A model generated the notes under the pieces. The model was not told the origin of the DNA, did not search any database, and saw only the letters and a list, made by a program, of their open reading frames with translations. Of a DNA stretch of 64,000 bases, positions 61,469 to 64,000 are shown piece after piece. Position numbers and translations under genes: made by a program. This DNA is from KBS-96 sp963722585. GTDB lineage: Bacteria > Acidobacteriota > Terriglobia > Bryobacterales > Bryobacteraceae. Location of the stretch: the NCBI GenBank assembly GCA_963722585.1, contig CAVRNU010000014.1:124001-188000 (forward strand), read 5' to 3'. How positions within the stretch are numbered: the stretch's first letter is position 1; every line of letters starts with the position of its first letter.

Positions 61469-62074
61469 ATGTGCGATGAACGAACCATGCTCGCGGCTGT
61501 TTCATCAATCCAGGAACGTGAAATCGTCAGGCGGCTGAAATCGCGCGACCAGCAAGCGATGTTTGCGCTCTACGACATGTACGGCGGGCTGGTTCATTCC
61601 GTGATTCTGCGCGCTGTCGCCAACCGTGCGACTGCCGAGGATATCACGCAAGAAGTTTTTCTGCGCGTCTGGACAAGGATTCACACGTTCAACGAGGAGA
61701 AAGGCAATCTCGAAGCATGGATCGTAACTATCGCTCGTAATCGGGCGTTCGACTATTTACGTTCTCTACGGGCAGACCTCGGGTGCGCTTTTCGAGTAGG
61801 CTTGAATGACCTGGAGCAAGCGGGTTTCTATTCCATTCAGGAAGACCCGGCGGAACGCCTTACGAGAAAACGGGCTGTCAAAGAAGGGTTGGAACGGTTG
61901 AATCGCGATCAACGCGAAGTTATCGAACTAACCCATTTCGAGGGCATGAGCCAGACCGAAATCGCGCGGAAGCTGAGCAAACCGCTCGGGACGGTGAAGG
62001 GCCTCGTCCGAAGTGCGTTGAAAGTGCTTCGCGCAGCCGCGACGGGAGGCGTCGATGACGTGCGAATCCTTTAG
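61469..62074 (+). CDS. ECF RNA polymerase sigma factor
   Basis: A 201-residue sigma-70 family factor. Region 2 (about 25-95) reads QQAMFALYDMYGGLVHSVILRAV, the -10 binding and melting segment TAEDITQEVFLRVWTRIHTFNEEKGNLEAWIVTIARNRAFDYLR. Region 4 (about 140-190) has the helix-turn-helix RDQREVIELTHFEGMSQTEIARKLSKPLGTVKGLVRSALKVLR. It lies between the receptor gene and its anti-sigma gene, which it overlaps by 20 bases. Expression is expected to depend on release from that anti-sigma factor; the target promoter probably includes this operon. Confidence 0.94.
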   Translation: MCDERTMLAAVSSIQEREIVRRLKSRDQQAMFALYDMYGGLVHSVILRAVANRATAEDITQEVFLRVWTRIHTFNEEKGNLEAWIVTIARNRAFDYLRSLRADLGCAFRVGLNDLEQAGFYSIQEDPAERLTRKRAVKEGLERLNRDQREVIELTHFEGMSQTEIARKLSKPLGTVKGLVRSALKVLRAAATGGVDDVRIL

Positions 62075-62774
62075 CGAACTGTGCGAACTCTATGTGCTGG
62101 GTTTGCTCGACGACGACGAGCGCCGGGCGGCGAACGAGCACCTCGAAACCGGCTGTCCAATTTGCTCGAAAGCGGTCGAGCGTGCTGTGAATTTAAACGC
62201 CATGATCTCGGTGAACGTGCCCCACGCTGAACCATCGCCCGCGCTTCGTCGCCGGATTGCGGCGAGCTTTGGAGCAAACGTAGGAAGAACGCGCGGGTTT
62301 TCTCCCTGGATGATTGCCGCCGCTGCCGTACTGCTGGTCGCCCTGGGAGGTTTTGTTGACTACTCGTACCGGAGCCGGCAATCCGCACAGCTGGCTCGCG
62401 AAAATGCCCAGCTGGATGCGCGCTTAGAGCAGGCAATCCAAATTCTCGAAGCCTCCGGAACCAGGATGGTGCATTTCGGCGAAGCGGCCCAGCCGCACGG
62501 CACTGTTTTTGTGAATGCCCAGTTGGGTATTGTCTTGACTACAGCCGGTTTGCCGGAAACCCCGAAAGGCTGGCACTATGAAAGCTGGGTCGTTCCCAAA
62601 GCCGGAAACCCGCAAGCCGTCGGCGCTTTCGACACGAACATAAGCGGATCAGCACTCACTACAATGCCCGGACCGATCGACAGCACCTCAGTTCACGCCA
62701 TTGCGGTCAGCGTAGAGCCGACCGGTGCGTCGCTGATTAAACCGACCAAAGTCGTATTCGCCGCTCCGCTTTGA
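62055..62774 (+). CDS. RskA-type anti-sigma factor
   Basis: A 239-residue single-pass membrane protein. The N-terminal anti-sigma domain (1-70) has YVLGLLDDDERRAANEHLETGCPIC, with the H-x4-C-x2-C zinc pattern. A membrane helix follows (about 84-104, WMIAAAAVLLVALGGFVDYSY), a short coiled coil (LARENAQLDARLEQAIQIL), and the extracytoplasmic RskA domain (QLGIVLTTAGLPETPKGWHYESWVVPKAGNPQAVG). It should hold the adjacent ECF sigma factor until proteolysed. The gene overlaps the sigma gene by 20 bases, so the two are translationally coupled. Confidence 0.92.
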   Translation: MTCESFSELCELYVLGLLDDDERRAANEHLETGCPICSKAVERAVNLNAMISVNVPHAEPSPALRRRIAASFGANVGRTRGFSPWMIAAAAVLLVALGGFVDYSYRSRQSAQLARENAQLDARLEQAIQILEASGTRMVHFGEAAQPHGTVFVNAQLGIVLTTAGLPETPKGWHYESWVVPKAGNPQAVGAFDTNISGSALTTMPGPIDSTSVHAIAVSVEPTGASLIKPTKVVFAAPL

Positions 62775-62810
62775 TCGCGAGCCAAGGCGTTTGCCTTCGA
62801 GCGGCCCTCT

Positions 62811-64000
62811 CTACCTGTGTCCGCCGCCGCCAGCGGCCGCGTGCCCTGCTGAAGACATACCAACGGAGTGCGACATGCCTACTGAAGAGCTTGCCGACGC
62901 ACCTGAGTAACTGCTGTGATACCCGCCGCCGACGTAGCCTGACGACCGTGTGACGCCCAATGCGGCGGAGTGTCCCAATGCTGGCCCAGCCAGCGCCCGC
63001 ATTGCCGCGGCGGAGTTGGGCGTGCTGACCAGGGCCGCGTTCTTCGTCAAAATCGACTGTACAAGCGTGCTCTGCACGGGTGTCCCATATACCGGTGTGG
63101 TTGTCGTTGTCTTCCCATTTCCATTGACCAGCGAGTTCAACACTACCGGATTGATCGTTCTTCCGCCGGCCGCAGTTCCCACGCCGCCGACCGCGTACGG
63201 AGCTCCATACAACGCATACGGCGGAACGTAATAGTAAGGACCGCCCCACAAATAGCCATTGTTCAGCCCCAGCATGTACAGCCCATAAGGATTGGCGATC
63301 ATTCCATTGCACGGAACATACGAATACATGCCGACTCCGCCCATTGGGTACCAGCTCGAGTTCGTGCAGCCCGTGTAGCCGGACGAATACAGAGAACTCG
63401 AAGTCACACCGGTCGCGTACACGCTATCTTCGGAACGGGCTTTACTGAAGGCGACCAGATCGTCATTGTTTTCGTGGAACTTCTGCGGCTTCGGATCGTC
63501 CGAATCGAGCTGCAAAAGCTTTCCCTGCTTTACTGGCTCATTGATATTGTCCGCAACAAAGGCCTCGCCCTTGATCGCCGCTACCGCGGGAGGGTCCGCT
63601 TCCAGCCGGAACAGCCCTTTTTTCCGCAGTTGCACCAGGTGTTTTCCAACTGTGAAGGAGACGGCATTATCGGACAGGAGTTCGTCGCATTCGACGATGC
63701 TCGATCCCGACAAAACAGTGACCTTTGTGTTGCTCAGGGAATTGGCGTCCATGCGGACGGAGGAATCGTTGCCCAGCCGCATGAATACACCTGGCGTTAA
63801 CAGAATTTCGGCGTTTCCATCCTTGCCGGTGCGAAGCACTTGGCCAGGCTTCACCTCAATCATGTTCGTTGTGGTCTTGTGGAGCGGCTTGTCATCCAGA
63901 AATACCGAGCCCACAGTGAGCTGAACCAGGCCCGAATGGGTGGAAATCGCCATTTGAGCAAAACAGAGAGCAGCGGTAGCTAGCCCTCCGGCGATGAGCG
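62811..64000 (-). CDS. FecR-domain exported protein with Gly/Tyr/Ser-rich tail (partial, 5' end beyond window)
   Basis: The ATG at 63953 is internal: the same frame is open to the right edge and encodes a signal-peptide helix (LIAGGLATAALCFAQ) directly before MAIS, so the start is off the window. Residues about 15-190 of the visible part form FecR-type strands (VQLTVGSVFLDDKPLHKTTTNMIEVKPGQVLRTGKDGNAEILLTPGVFMRLGNDSSVRM, then VSFTVGKHLVQLRKKGLFRLEAD). Residues about 195-300 are rich in Gly, Tyr, Pro and Ser, and the end is His/Gly/Ser-rich. It is probably a surface or cell-wall-associated protein. It is convergent with the anti-sigma gene. Confidence 0.8.
   Translation of the reverse strand, partial: LIAGGLATAALCFAQMAISTHSGLVQLTVGSVFLDDKPLHKTTTNMIEVKPGQVLRTGKDGNAEILLTPGVFMRLGNDSSVRMDANSLSNTKVTVLSGSSIVECDELLSDNAVSFTVGKHLVQLRKKGLFRLEADPPAVAAIKGEAFVADNINEPVKQGKLLQLDSDDPKPQKFHENNDDLVAFSKARSEDSVYATGVTSSSLYSSGYTGCTNSSWYPMGGVGMYSYVPCNGMIANPYGLYMLGLNNGYLWGGPYYYVPPYALYGAPYAVGGVGTAAGGRTINPVVLNSLVNGNGKTTTTTPVYGTPVQSTLVQSILTKNAALVSTPNSAAAMRALAGPALGHSAALGVTRSSGYVGGGYHSSYSGASASSSVGMSHSVGMSSAGHAAAGGGGHR

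Overview
The window looks like chromosome from an Acidobacteriota species, most likely of the Solibacter/Bryobacter lineage. This is inferred from gene content: an Oar-type TonB receptor with a carboxypeptidase-like N-terminus, a Reg_prop sensor kinase, a MacB-like permease of the acidobacterial duplicated type, a PSD1/DUF1501 pair with a haem-binding motif, DUF4331, and many short palindromic intergenic repeats. GC is moderately high. I saw no rRNA, no convincing tRNA and no CRISPR array.

Layout. 1-620: Xre/RES toxin-antitoxin pair, cut by the left edge. 660-790: a 120-bp inverted-repeat element. 0.9-4.6 kb: bamA and an OmpH/Skp chaperone. 5.2-9.0 kb: a coiled-coil protein, a two-domain glycosyltransferase and a Tat-exported sugar isomerase-like protein. 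9.2-15.8 kb (minus): signalling block with a sigma-54 activator, a chimeric Walker-A/STAS ORF, a DoxX-like protein, a NarL regulator and a frameshifted propeller kinase. 16.2-19.4 kb: Oar-like receptor. 19.9-28.7 kb: housekeeping (NUDIX, mutS2, phoU-pstB-phoR, ddl, a C-terminal processing protease). 28.7-31.0 kb: a scar with a DUF433 antitoxin, a toxin gene cut to eight codons, two decayed minus-strand genes and a frameshifted partial copy of the protease. 31-38 kb: permease, beta-barrel protein, YfhO-like membrane protein, aldo/keto reductase. 38.2-38.9 kb: gene fragments and a small membrane protein. 39-43.6 kb: PSD1/DUF1501 pair; then a short DUF2339 protein.

44.9-49.0 kb is the most informative region. 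An IS4-family element with 20-bp inverted repeats and a 9-bp target duplication sits in a Phd/VapB antitoxin gene. A group II intron with its own reverse transcriptase sits inside the element's transposase. The intron splits the glutamate codon of the Y-(2)-R-(3)-E-(6)-K signature, and precise removal restores the frame. The antitoxin and its PIN toxin also carry single-base frameshifts.

49.0-56.5 kb: polA, a lipoprotein cyclophilin, an alpha/alpha-barrel protein with CXXCH, a lone recombinase-domain protein, a response regulator and an MFS exporter. 56.5-64 kb: DUF4331 and TPR genes (minus) diverge from a TonB receptor, an ECF sigma factor and an anti-sigma factor (plus). A FecR-domain envelope protein runs off the right edge. 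The last block reads as one envelope uptake and signalling locus. The rest is ordinary chromosome broken by toxin-antitoxin remnants and mobile DNA.
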